From an uncultured Collinsella sp. (lineage in GTDB: Bacteria; Actinomycetota; Coriobacteriia; Coriobacteriales; Coriobacteriaceae): a stretch of DNA of 49,241 nt. The notes under the pieces are model-generated. The model saw only the letters and a program-made list of their open reading frames with translations, did not search any database and was not told the DNA's origin. Made by a program: the position numbers and the translations under genes. Positions 34,544 to 42,653 of the stretch are shown piece after piece (position 1 is the first letter of the stretch; each line of letters starts with the position of its first letter). The stretch spans positions 1-49,241 of the forward strand of contig CABSAN010000009.1 of assembly GCA_902475785.1 (NCBI GenBank). The letters are read 5' to 3'.

Positions 34544-35707
34544 ATGCGCAAGATCAAAACCATCGACGACATCACCAAGGACGGCAAAGTCGAGTTTGGC
34601 GAGGGCTACGAGTTTGTGGGCACCGCCGAGGAGGCCGACGCCATCCTGATGCGTTCCACCGACCTGCACGGCTACGAGCTGCCCGAGGGCATCCGCGCCA
34701 TCGCCCGCTGCGGCGCCGGCGTCAACAACATCCCCGTCGAGGAGTACGCCAAGAAAGGCGTCGTCGTCTTTAACTCCCCCGGCGCCAACAGCAACGCCGT
34801 CAAGGAGCTCGTCCTGGGCATGCTTGTGCTTTCGAGCCGTGGCGTGGTGCAGTCGATGAACTGGGTGCGCGACAACGCCGACGATCCCGAGATTCAGGTC
34901 GATGCCGAGAAGGCCAAGAAGGCCTTTGTGGGCCGCGAGCTCAAGGGCAAGCGCATCGGCGTCATCGGCCTGGGCAACGTGGGCTCCAAGGTCGCCAACG
35001 CCTGCGTCGATCTGGGCATGGATGTCTACGGCTACGATCCGTTCATTTCCGTCGAGCACGCGTGGGTTCTGAGCCGCGAGGTGCAGCGCGTGGGTACGCT
35101 CGAGGATCTGTGCCGCGGCTGCGACTACCTCACCGTGCACGTGCCCAGCAAGGCAGACACCATCGGCATGATCAGCACCGAGCAGATTAACCTGCTGGCA
35201 CCCGACGCCGTGCTCATCAACTACGCGCGCGAGACCATCATTGACGAGGACGCCGTCGACGCCGCCCTGCGCGAGGGTAAGCTGAGCTGGTTTAGCTGCG
35301 ACTTTGCCACGCCCAAGACCGTCAAGATGCCCAATACGTTTATCACCACACACTCGGGCGCCGGCACCGGCGAGGCCGAGGCCAACTGCGCCGATATGGC
35401 CATCAGCGAGCTCAAGGATTACCTGGAGAACGGCAACATCGCGCACAGCGTCAACTACCCCGCCTGCAGCATGGGCAAGGCACGCGCCGCGAGCCGCATC
35501 GCCTGTCTGCACGCCAACGTGCCCAACATGATCGGTCAGATCACGGCAATCCTTGCCAAGGACAACGCCAACGTGCAGCGTATGACCAACGAATCCGCCG
35601 GCGAGAACGCCTACACCATGTTCGACACCGATGAGCACCTGGACAGCAGCACCATCGAGGCGCTCAAGCAGATTCCGTCGATGTATCGCGTGCGCGTGAT
35701 TAAATAG
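34544..35707 (+). CDS. serA: D-3-phosphoglycerate dehydrogenase with ACT domain
   Basis: Oxidises 3-phosphoglycerate with NAD, the first step of serine synthesis. The 387-residue protein has the D-isomer dehydrogenase core: VIGLGNVGSKVAN (NAD-binding GxGxxG) near 140-152, DVYGYDPF, INYARETIIDE with the catalytic arginine, and THSGAGT with the catalytic histidine. A C-terminal ACT-like domain of about 75 residues (ACLHANVPNMIGQITAILAKDNANV) probably gives serine feedback. The ATG at 34544 follows AAGGAG. Co-directional with serC 70 bases upstream, matching consecutive steps. A strong hairpin closes the operon. Confidence 0.94.
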   Translation: MRKIKTIDDITKDGKVEFGEGYEFVGTAEEADAILMRSTDLHGYELPEGIRAIARCGAGVNNIPVEEYAKKGVVVFNSPGANSNAVKELVLGMLVLSSRGVVQSMNWVRDNADDPEIQVDAEKAKKAFVGRELKGKRIGVIGLGNVGSKVANACVDLGMDVYGYDPFISVEHAWVLSREVQRVGTLEDLCRGCDYLTVHVPSKADTIGMISTEQINLLAPDAVLINYARETIIDEDAVDAALREGKLSWFSCDFATPKTVKMPNTFITTHSGAGTGEAEANCADMAISELKDYLENGNIAHSVNYPACSMGKARAASRIACLHANVPNMIGQITAILAKDNANVQRMTNESAGENAYTMFDTDEHLDSSTIEALKQIPSMYRVRVIK

Positions 35708-35746
35708 CGCCGGCGCCAAACCTGCCAGACAGGCCACGAAGCCCAT

Positions 35747-35780
35747 TCGGCCCCCCGTTTTCACGAAACGGGGGGCCGAT
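35747..35780 (+). terminator. Probable terminator of serC-serA
   Basis: TCGGCCCCCCGTTT, loop TCACG, and the exact complement form a 14-bp stem. It is followed by ATTTCGTT, a weak T run, and lies 40 bases past the serA stop. Confidence 0.65.
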
Positions 35781-35815
35781 TTCGTTACTCCGGACGGCTT
35801 TAAAATGATACCCAA

Positions 35816-35964
35816 AACAAGTTTTTTCGGATAATAGACAGTAAGACCCAAACCACTCAGCGCACCCGCTTTGATAAACAGCTTTATCAGGGACTTTAGT
35901 AGGTAAAAATCGATCTCTATGTGCCGAATGTAAGTTGACTGTCTATTTTCCGAAACAACTTATT
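35816..35964. repeat. 149-bp element with 27-bp imperfect terminal inverted repeats
   Basis: The left arm begins AACAAGTTTTTTCGG (35816-35842) and the right arm ends CCGAAACAACTTATT (35938-35964); 24 of 27 positions pair. Inside is a small hairpin GATAAACAGCTTTATC near 35873. The 350-base gap holds no gene. The element sits just downstream of the putative nuclease gene at 36058. Confidence 0.6.
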
Positions 35965-36057
35965 CTAGATAGCATTTTTAAGGCCCCTCCAAGGCAAAAT
36001 TGAAGCCTTTTTTGCGACCAAAACTCTAGTTCACGCGACCGTTTTCCACCCGCGCGA

Positions 36058-37107
36058 CTATATTTCCGCCCAATTGATAAAAATCTCCTCACGAAGCCGC
36101 CGTTCGAGCTCCTGCTGCCGCGGCGTCTTGTCTTTCAGCGGCACATCGAGATAGGACATGATGAGTTCCACCACTACGCGGAAGGCATCGGAGTCGGCCA
36201 GCTGACCATAGGTCATCAGAACGACGGGATATCCCATGGCTTGCAAGGCCGTCGTTCGATCGGAGTCCGATATCTTGGATTCAATAGATCCGTGAATGGC
36301 TTTGCCTTGGCATTCAACCAAGCACTCTCGGCTGCCGTCCTTATTTGACAGCAGGATATCGGCATAGCGCCTATCAAGCCCCGAAATCAGGCGGGCGCTG
36401 CGCGTCAAACGAATCTCGACGTTATTGGTAAGGCTCAGCCCTTCGCCGCCGCGCAACCTCGTAAGGCCAAACAGCATCGAAGCCTGGACCTCGAGCGGCG
36501 ATGCCGCCACCCCCGTAACGCATTTTGCGGCGCGCGTGAACGATTTAGCGCCGCGGAGCCCCGGGATCTTATCGACGTACTCGGTAAGTTCAGAGAGCTC
36601 AATCAAGGGAGGTCGTTTCCACAAGTCCGTTGGATTCCCCGAGACATCCTTTACATTTTCCCAGCCCAACCGTGCGTCACCCCACCGGTCCCCAAATGCC
36701 TGCTCAAGTGCCGACTTTACCTGAGGCGCAATCTTGCACACGGCAAAGGTGCCGCACATCTCATACATGCACATGATCAGTCGCTCGTTTGAGACCGAGG
36801 AGGCCATGGTCAGCAAGGTAAAGAGCGGAGACGCGACATCGAGGCCAAACTCCGTCTGCCGCACGGAATCAAACGGCCTCTCCCCGTTCCAAACATGCCT
36901 GACAATGCGATCGCCCTTACGTCCGCAGCTGCCCTGTGCCAACACGTGTAACGGGGTGCCCAGGAAATGCTTGACGAGCGGATGCTCACAAAGATGCTCC
37001 CTGCGCTGATCGTCCGCAGAATCGGGCAGGTCCGGCATTATCGCCAAGACCTGTGGGGGTATCCGGTGATACCGAAAGGCAGATATGTCGCACAGCATGT
37101 CGTCCAT
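36058..37107 (-). CDS. Putative PD-(D/E)XK nuclease, paralogue A
   Basis: A 349-residue protein of a family I cannot name. Near residue 244 YADILLS, then ECQGK near 265, and further on DRTTALQAMGYPVVLMTYGQL are arranged as in DUF559/Vsr-like PD-(D/E)XK nucleases, with D, then E-x-Q-G as likely metal-site residues. The middle contains YEMCGTFAV and SPLEVQASMLFGL. These same blocks, in the same order, occur in the protein encoded at 45430, so the two are diverged paralogues. The start is uncertain: the ATG at 37107 has no clear ribosome binding site, and a TTG at 37155 or an ATG at 37098 is possible. Transcribed alone; a 27-bp inverted-repeat element lies just downstream. Confidence 0.7.
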   Translation of the reverse strand: MDDMLCDISAFRYHRIPPQVLAIMPDLPDSADDQRREHLCEHPLVKHFLGTPLHVLAQGSCGRKGDRIVRHVWNGERPFDSVRQTEFGLDVASPLFTLLTMASSVSNERLIMCMYEMCGTFAVCKIAPQVKSALEQAFGDRWGDARLGWENVKDVSGNPTDLWKRPPLIELSELTEYVDKIPGLRGAKSFTRAAKCVTGVAASPLEVQASMLFGLTRLRGGEGLSLTNNVEIRLTRSARLISGLDRRYADILLSNKDGSRECLVECQGKAIHGSIESKISDSDRTTALQAMGYPVVLMTYGQLADSDAFRVVVELIMSYLDVPLKDKTPRQQELERRLREEIFINWAEI

Positions 37108-37261
37108 AAAGGATACGTACCCACTACGTCGTTTGTGAGCCCGCTCGGACGGCAAACGCGATGGCTTAGCCTACGAACGGTAAATACTGCTACGTGCGCG
37201 TCACGAATCTCTCAGGAGGCTTACAATCGGTTTGGAAGGCAGACTGATTGTGAGGTTGCAT

Positions 37262-38482
37262 ATGGTTGATGAGGACTTTGCCTGGCGGCTTGCGCAGGAG
37301 CTCGTGCGGATCGACAGCTCAGACCCGGGTGCGTATGAGGGCGAGATTGAGCGGTATATCAAAGCAATGGTTGAGGAACGGCTGGCACGGTTGAACCACC
37401 CGACACTCGATGCCATACGGGTTGAGGAACTCGAGGTGCTGCCCGGGCGCCGCAACCTCATGGTCACCGTGCCCGGTTTGAGTGACGAGCCGCGGCTGGT
37501 CTATATCTGCCATATGGATACCGTTACCTTGGGCGATGGCTGGGACGCGGACATTGCGCCGCTCGGAGCAATCGTGCGTGATGATAAACTCTATGGCCGC
37601 GGTGCCTGCGACATGAAGGGTGGCCTGGCCTGCGCCATTGCCGCGATTGTCCACGTACTCGAGCGCATAGCGGCAAGCGGCGAGCTGCCCCGCCGTGGCT
37701 TTTCGCTCATCTGCTCGGTCGACGAAGAGGACTTTATGCGCGGCTCCGAGGCCGCGATCAATGCCGGCTGGGTCGGTTCGCGCGAATGGGTGCTGGATAC
37801 CGAGCCCACCGACGGGCAGATTCAGGTGGCGCACAAGGGGCGCACGTGGTTCGAAATTGAGATGGCCGGCGTCACGGCGCATGCGAGTCAGCCTTGGAAG
37901 GGCGCAGACGCCGTCGCCGCCATGGCCGAGGTCGTATGTTCGCTTCGTCGCGCGTTTGCGGCGTTGCCGCTGCATGAGGAGCTGGGAGCTTCGAGCATCG
38001 CGTTTGGACAAATCGAAGGCGGTTATCGACCCTACGTCGTGCCCGACCGCGCCAAAGTCTGGGTCGACATGCGCCTGACGCCGCCGACTGATACGGCCGC
38101 CGCGACGCGCATGGTAGAGCAGGCCATCGCCAGCGCCGAGGCCGCGGTCCCCGGCTGCCATGGCAGCTATACCGTGACAGGCGACCGCCCCGCCATCGAG
38201 CGCGACCCAAGCTCTCCCCTTCTTGCCGCACTCAAGCGTTCCGCCGATGACGTGACGGACGCGGACACGACCGTCGGCTTCTTTACCGGCTACACCGACA
38301 CCGCCCTCATCGCGGGCAAGACGGGTAACCGAAATTGCATGAGTTACGGCCCCGGCTCGTTGGCGCTCGCGCACAAGCCCAACGAGTTTGTGCCCCATGC
38401 CGATATCGTTCGCTGTCAAAACGTGCTCATCGCGCTTGCCGACAACACGCTCTGGAGCGCAAGCGGCCAAGTTGGGGCATAA
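37262..38482 (+). CDS. M20 family metallopeptidase
   Basis: A 406-residue zinc hydrolase of the ArgE/DapE/ACY1/CPG2 family, cleaving an amide bond of an acylated amino acid or peptide in the cytoplasm. YICHMDTVTLGDGW near 83-96 (HxD) and LYGRGACDMKGGLA near 114-127 carry the metal ligands. SVDEEDFMRG gives the catalytic EE pair; TEPT and GVTAHASQPWKGADAV the remaining site and dimer domain. The ATG at 37262 follows GAGG seven bases away, better than an upstream in-frame start. The exact substrate is not resolved. It precedes a DUF1015-like gene on the same strand. Confidence 0.9.
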   Translation: MVDEDFAWRLAQELVRIDSSDPGAYEGEIERYIKAMVEERLARLNHPTLDAIRVEELEVLPGRRNLMVTVPGLSDEPRLVYICHMDTVTLGDGWDADIAPLGAIVRDDKLYGRGACDMKGGLACAIAAIVHVLERIAASGELPRRGFSLICSVDEEDFMRGSEAAINAGWVGSREWVLDTEPTDGQIQVAHKGRTWFEIEMAGVTAHASQPWKGADAVAAMAEVVCSLRRAFAALPLHEELGASSIAFGQIEGGYRPYVVPDRAKVWVDMRLTPPTDTAAATRMVEQAIASAEAAVPGCHGSYTVTGDRPAIERDPSSPLLAALKRSADDVTDADTTVGFFTGYTDTALIAGKTGNRNCMSYGPGSLALAHKPNEFVPHADIVRCQNVLIALADNTLWSASGQVGA

Positions 38483-38521
38483 TAAGCCGCGAACAAACCG
38501 ACTCGCGCGTTAGGACCGTCC

Positions 38522-39211
38522 ATGAAAGCACTTCCGTTTCCCTGCATCCGACCGGCTCAGGACCGCGTGCTCGAGGCACTGCCGCAGATGGGCGGTATCC
38601 TGAGCGGCAACGATGCCCTGCGCGGTGCCATTGCCGATGGCCTGATGCTCAAAGATCCGGGCGCAGCGTATTACGTGTACGAATGCTCGGGCGAGCCGGG
38701 TCGCGTGACGGGTGTTGTGGCGATTTGCCCGGTTAACGTGCTGACGGGCAGCGACGCGGCTGTCGCCGAGAACGTCGACGCACTCGCCGCTGCGCACGCG
38801 ATCGCCGAGCTCAAGGTGCAGCCGCGCCCCGTGTCGCTCGCCTACGAAGCCTCGCCCGTCATGGATATCATCCTCGGCGCCGCCAAAGAGGGCGCTTCGC
38901 TCTATGCCGTCACCGACCCCGCCGGCATTACGCACCGTGTGTGGGAGGTCAAGCGCGAGGACGCCGTCGGGGCCATCCGCGCTATGCTCGACCAAGCACC
39001 GGAGCCGGCACTGGCCGACGACCCCGCCTACGCCGCCGCTCTGACCGGGGCGTCGCAGCTGCTAACCGATGAGGCCCGTGCTGCCGGAACGTACACCGGC
39101 AAGGAGCCGTTCAACTTTACCGTGGCCGCACTCTTCCCCGCCGCGCAGGTCGCCGGCGGCGCACCGCAGGTCCCGACGGGCCTGCTCACTCACCAGATCT
39201 CGCGGTTCTAA
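38522..39211 (+). CDS. DUF1015-like protein, short version
   Basis: A 229-residue protein. PFPCIRPAQDRVLEALPQM, AAYYVYECSGEPGRVTGVVAICPV and ASLYAVTDPAGITHRVWEVK recall the DUF1015 family, usually about 400 residues. That family opens with an IRPFKALRP-type sequence and is often found near serine genes. This copy is about half length and its C-terminus (KEPFNFTVAALFPAAQVAG) would be the end of the first half, so it may be a truncated or divergent relative. The family link is tentative. It starts at an ATG 37 bases past the M20 stop, without a strong ribosome binding site. Function unknown. Confidence 0.6.
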   Translation: MKALPFPCIRPAQDRVLEALPQMGGILSGNDALRGAIADGLMLKDPGAAYYVYECSGEPGRVTGVVAICPVNVLTGSDAAVAENVDALAAAHAIAELKVQPRPVSLAYEASPVMDIILGAAKEGASLYAVTDPAGITHRVWEVKREDAVGAIRAMLDQAPEPALADDPAYAAALTGASQLLTDEARAAGTYTGKEPFNFTVAALFPAAQVAGGAPQVPTGLLTHQISRF

Positions 39212-39213
39212 CG

Positions 39214-39849
39214 CTACCCCCGCTGCGGGCCTGCTGCCGCCACGAGCGGCTCAAGCCCCAGCTCGCGCGCGTAGTCTTCCTGCGTAAAGATCTCAACCAG
39301 TTCAAACGTATCCGTCGCATCATCAAACGCAAAGTGCAGCACCGAGCAGTTGCCCGGCACACGGTCGCGCTCGTCGGCTGCCGCACCCTTCACGTGGTCC
39401 ATAAACTCCTTAATGGCCGAGCCATGGCTTACCGCAAGCACGCACGTATGGTCCGGACGCTGCATAAGCTCGGTCAACGTCGCCACCATGCGCTCGCGCA
39501 CCTGCGTCTGGCCCTCGCCGCAAAACTGGCAATAGAAGTCGCGCCACGGGCGCTCGGGCATGAGCATCACGCGCTCGGCCTCAAAGTCGCCAAAGAACCA
39601 CTCACGCAGGCCGTCCAGGCGCTCGTACGCCAAGCCCGGCCACAAGTTGGCGATAGTCTGCTCGGTGCGATGAAGTGTGGAGGTGTAAGCATGATCGGGC
39701 TCAATGCCGCGCGCACGCAAGAACATGCCGGCACGCGCCGCTTGGTCGCATCCCAGCCGCGTAAGCGGCGAGTCACTCCAGCCCTGAATAATGCGCTTGA
39801 GGTTGAATATCGTCTGTCCATGGCGAACCAGATACAGGTCTTTATTCAT
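39214..39849 (-). CDS. Histidine phosphatase family protein (phosphoglycerate-mutase-like), copy 1
   Basis: A 211-residue member of the phosphoglycerate mutase-like histidine phosphatases. LYLVRHGQTIFN near 5-16 is the RHG motif with the phosphate-accepting histidine. SPLTRLGCDQA, YTSTLHRTEQT and VLAVSHGSAIKEF (second active-site histidine) follow. The ATG at 39849 has GAAAGGA upstream. The neighbouring gene at 39868 is a tandem paralogue reading the same way, 18 bases upstream. Substrate not determinable; small phosphosugars or lipid phosphates are typical. Confidence 0.88.
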   Translation of the reverse strand: MNKDLYLVRHGQTIFNLKRIIQGWSDSPLTRLGCDQAARAGMFLRARGIEPDHAYTSTLHRTEQTIANLWPGLAYERLDGLREWFFGDFEAERVMLMPERPWRDFYCQFCGEGQTQVRERMVATLTELMQRPDHTCVLAVSHGSAIKEFMDHVKGAAADERDRVPGNCSVLHFAFDDATDTFELVEIFTQEDYARELGLEPLVAAAGPQRG

Positions 39850-39867
39850 AGGGGGTCCTTTCGTTTA

Positions 39868-40410
39868 CTACCAACCCAAGAGCGAAAACGCCCCATCGAA
39901 ATAGCCAAAATGAAGCACGGCACCGTTGTCGGGTTGCTCTCCCCCACCAGTCACGCATCTAAGAAACTCCTGGCAGGCTGAGCCGTGGGAGACGGCCAGC
40001 ACGCAGTCGTGCCGGGGCCGGGCCATGATGCGGGACAGCGCCGCGACCATACGTGCGCGAAGCTCGCTTTCCGACTCGCCACCAAAGGCAACCGGATAAT
40101 CACCCCAAGGTTGCGCCGGCATCTCGCGGTTTGATGTGCCCTCCAACGAACCCAAATGCCACTCGCGCAGGTCATCGACCAGCTCTATGGAACGGCCCTC
40201 GCCAACGATCAGCTCTGCCGTACACCGCGCCCGCCCCAGCGGAGACGAATACACATGGTCAAAGATCACGCCACGGTCCTCGAACGCCGCACGCGTCGCC
40301 AGCGCTTGCTCGCGCCCGCGCGCCGTAAGCGGCGAATCGTGCCAGCCCTGCAAAATGTTCTTCACATTGAACTCGGTCTGCCCATGCCGTACCAAATACA
40401 GATCGGCCAC
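39868..40410 (-). CDS. Histidine phosphatase family protein, copy 2
   Basis: A 180-residue paralogue of the gene at 39214. LYLVRHGQTEFN, ILQGWHDSPLTARGREQA, YSSPLGRARCTAE and VLAVSHGSACQEF repeat the same blocks, including both active-site histidines. It begins with GTG at 40410, preceded by GGAGG. The frame stays open upstream, but only through the hairpin repeat at 40425, so the longer version is not real. It was probably produced by tandem duplication and is co-transcribed with copy 1. Confidence 0.86.
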   Translation of the reverse strand: MADLYLVRHGQTEFNVKNILQGWHDSPLTARGREQALATRAAFEDRGVIFDHVYSSPLGRARCTAELIVGEGRSIELVDDLREWHLGSLEGTSNREMPAQPWGDYPVAFGGESESELRARMVAALSRIMARPRHDCVLAVSHGSACQEFLRCVTGGGEQPDNGAVLHFGYFDGAFSLLGW

Positions 40411-40424
40411 ACGCCCTCCCCTCG

Positions 40425-40463
40425 CACCACCACAAAGGGGACAGGCACCTTTGTGGTGGTTTT
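40425..40463. repeat. Interspersed hairpin repeat, copy 5
   Basis: CACCACCACAAAGG and CCTTTGTGGTGGTTTT across the conserved GGACAGGCA loop. It lies between the nitroreductase gene and copy 2 of the histidine phosphatase pair, on the 3' side of the nitroreductase. Confidence 0.85.
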
Positions 40464-40493
40464 GCCGCCGGATCACGCCGCAACGAAGCGCAA

Positions 40494-41165
40494 CTACAGC
40501 AGCACGTCGGCAAGCGGACGCTTGGGCACGTGATGCACCTGCGTCTCATCGCGCCAGTAATTGATAGAGCCATCCGGGTTGGAGTCGATCGCGTCGATCA
40601 CCTGTGTCTCGGCTGGCACGCCAAAAGCCATAATCAGCTTGAGCTCGTATCTGTCGTTATCGAGCCCCATGGCGTCGATTGCGTGGGGCGTAAAGGCCTT
40701 GAACATGCATGCCGCCACCTCGGGCGTGGCGCTGCGGGCGGCGAGCATCATCGTCTGCGCGGCAATGCCCGTGTCGACCTCGGTGATGGGCGCGGCGGGC
40801 TTACCCGGAACAGCGCGCTCGGCAAGAATCGCGATGTAACCGGTCGGGCGCTCGCCCTCATCGGGACCCGGCCAGTCCTTGAGCGCACCGGCCCACGCGA
40901 GCTCGTCAAACACGCGCGCGCAGTCCTCTGCACCGCTCACCACATGAAAGCGCAGGCGCTGAGCGTTGGCGCCGCAAGGGGCCAGGTGTGCCAGCTCCGC
41001 CAGCTCGAGCAAAAACTCGCGCGGTACGCGCATGGACTCGTCAAACCGACGGCACGTGCGGGCGCTGCGGACCAGCGCGTCAAACGCGTCCAGGCCAAGC
41101 TTTTCGCAACCTTGCTTTGCCATCGACTCAGCGCTTTCCGGCGCCGCGGGAACTGTTTCGTTCAT
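40494..41165 (-). CDS. Nitroreductase family protein
   Basis: A 223-residue FMN-binding nitroreductase. RSARTCRRFDESMRVPRE near 33-50 carries the arginine/FMN-binding signature. LAELAHLAPCGANAQRLRFHVV follows, and AAQTMMLAARSATPEVAACMF contributes the helix around the flavin. The substrate, possibly a quinone, enoate or nitro compound, cannot be read. The ATG at 41165 follows GAGGGG. It stands apart from its neighbours on the minus strand, with a hairpin repeat (40425) just past its stop. Confidence 0.85.
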   Translation of the reverse strand: MNETVPAAPESAESMAKQGCEKLGLDAFDALVRSARTCRRFDESMRVPREFLLELAELAHLAPCGANAQRLRFHVVSGAEDCARVFDELAWAGALKDWPGPDEGERPTGYIAILAERAVPGKPAAPITEVDTGIAAQTMMLAARSATPEVAACMFKAFTPHAIDAMGLDNDRYELKLIMAFGVPAETQVIDAIDSNPDGSINYWRDETQVHHVPKRPLADVLL

Positions 41166-41400
41166 AGGGACCCCTCAATAAAAGCCAATTGTTCTTAGGA
41201 AAATCTAACCTAAAACGTAGGCAATAACGAACAGAGCTGCAATGTTCTACACCTGTTGAATATCCCACATCCAAACGGGAACAAAGATAACAATTCGGGA
41301 AGGTGAGGCTCCCATTCGCCCTTTCCGCCCCACGCGACGGCGCCCTTGGGCGATACTGGTTGCAAGAGCTACGGCTTACGCCGCACGGAAAGGAGACATC

Positions 41401-42003
41401 ATGGGCATCTTTAAGAACGATGACAAGCAATCGAGCGCGTTTGGATTTGACGAGAAAAGCATGGCAGGCAAGGCCGTCAAGGCCGTGCGCTGGATTTACG
41501 CCATCACGGGCGTCTTGGCACTCGTCGCCGGCATCGCGCTGCTGTTTGCGCCCGCCAAGTCCCTCGTCTTCCTGACGACCGTCCTGGGCTTCTACTTTGT
41601 GATCACGGCCGCGATCAGGCTGTTTACCGCTGTTTTCGAGCCGCTGCTGCCCACCGGCTGGCGCGTTACGAGCATCATCTCCAACCTGCTCATCATTCTG
41701 GGCGGCGTCATAATCCTGCGCAACCAGGCCTTCTCGACCGCGACGCTCACCACGCTTGTAGTGGTCGTCGCTGGCTTTGGCTGGATCGTCGAGGGCGTCA
41801 TGTCGATTCTGGAATCCGAGCTTTCCGCCAACCGCGCCCTCGCCATCCTGAGCGGCGCACTCTCCATCATCGCCGGCATGTTCGTGTTTATCTATCCGCT
41901 GTGGTCGGCCAAGATGCTCGTCATCTTTAGCGGCGCCGCGCTGCTGGTGTTTGGCGTGACGCTGATTGTTCGCGCCATTCAATTTGGCAAACTGGTGCGC
42001 TAG
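41401..42003 (+). CDS. DUF308/HdeD family membrane protein
   Basis: A 200-residue protein with six predicted membrane helices, arranged as two or three repeated hairpins (WIYAITGVLALVAGIALLF, then LIILGGVIILRNQAF, and LSGALSIIAGMFVFIYP). HdeD/DUF308 proteins share this layout; HdeD is linked to acid resistance in E. coli, but the function of other members is not known. The ATG at 41401 has AAAGGAG six bases upstream. The next gene begins immediately after its stop, so both are one operon closed by the terminator at 42490. Confidence 0.85.
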   Translation: MGIFKNDDKQSSAFGFDEKSMAGKAVKAVRWIYAITGVLALVAGIALLFAPAKSLVFLTTVLGFYFVITAAIRLFTAVFEPLLPTGWRVTSIISNLLIILGGVIILRNQAFSTATLTTLVVVVAGFGWIVEGVMSILESELSANRALAILSGALSIIAGMFVFIYPLWSAKMLVIFSGAALLVFGVTLIVRAIQFGKLVR

Positions 42004-42486
42004 ATGCCAAAGACGCTTTTTATTGATGCCGACGCCTGCCCGGTCACGCGCGAGTCGATCGACTGCGCGCGGAGGGCGGGCGTCGCCGTCGTTATCGCCG
42101 GCAACAGCACGCAGAACCTCGAACGCCACATTCGCCGCGACGATCCGCGCGACGCCGAGCACGCGCGTCGGGGCTTTTGGGTCACGACACTCGATGTAAG
42201 CGTGGGAGCCGATAGCGCCGACTTTGCCATTGTCGAGCGCCTGCAGGCTGGCGACGTGGTCGTGACGCAGGACATAGGCCTAGCGAGCATGGTGCTCGGA
42301 CGCGATGCCGCCGCCATCGGCGTGCGCGGGCGCGTCTACGATAAGGCAACCATCGACATGCAACTGTTTATTCGCCACGAAGAAAAGAAGGTGCGCCGCG
42401 CCGGGGGGCGCACCCGCGGGCCGGCAGCCTTCACTAGTGAGGATCGAGCCCGCTTTAAGCGCAACCTCACCGAGCTGCTGCGCTGA
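42004..42486 (+). CDS. YaiI/YqxD family protein (DUF188)
   Basis: A 160-residue protein of the YaiI/YqxD group. LFIDADACPVTRESI near 5-19 is the PIN-like N-terminal strand with acidic residues, and DFAIVERLQAGDVVVTQDIGLAS and VRGRVYDKATIDMQL complete the DUF188 pattern. A nuclease-like fold is likely, but no activity is established. Its ATG directly follows the stop of the DUF308 gene without a gap, indicating translational coupling. The intrinsic terminator follows 4 bases past its stop. Confidence 0.9.
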   Translation: MPKTLFIDADACPVTRESIDCARRAGVAVVIAGNSTQNLERHIRRDDPRDAEHARRGFWVTTLDVSVGADSADFAIVERLQAGDVVVTQDIGLASMVLGRDAAAIGVRGRVYDKATIDMQLFIRHEEKKVRRAGGRTRGPAAFTSEDRARFKRNLTELLR

Positions 42487-42489
42487 CCA

Positions 42490-42528
42490 AGGTAGATTTT
42501 TGGGACATGCCCAAAAATCTACCTTTTT
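42490..42528 (+). terminator. Intrinsic terminator of the DUF308-YaiI operon
   Basis: GGTAGATTTTTGGG and its complement around the loop ACATG make a perfect 14-bp stem, followed by TTTTTG. Confidence 0.88.
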
Positions 42529-42565
42529 GTTTTGGGCGGTATGAGCACTCAGGATCCATGGCTCA

Positions 42566-42642
42566 ACAAAAAACGGACTTCAAAATGCCATGCGTCGCCG
42601 CATTGTGCAGGCGCCGAGCATGGCTACTTTGAAGCCCGTTTT
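42566..42642 (-). terminator. Long hairpin terminator of the manganese-type permease gene
   Basis: Arms AACGGACTTCAAA plus CCATGC (42572-42593) pair with GCATGG plus TTTGAAGCCCGTT (42618-42640). On the minus strand a run of six T follows (42573-42568). It converges with the terminator at 42490. Confidence 0.7.
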
Positions 42643-42653
42643 GCTAGGCCTAC

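Noticed and set aside
40425..40476. Peptide HHKGACPLCGG, which looks like a small zinc-binding motif
   Set aside because: It is a translation of the interspersed hairpin repeat, seen in several frames wherever the repeat occurs.
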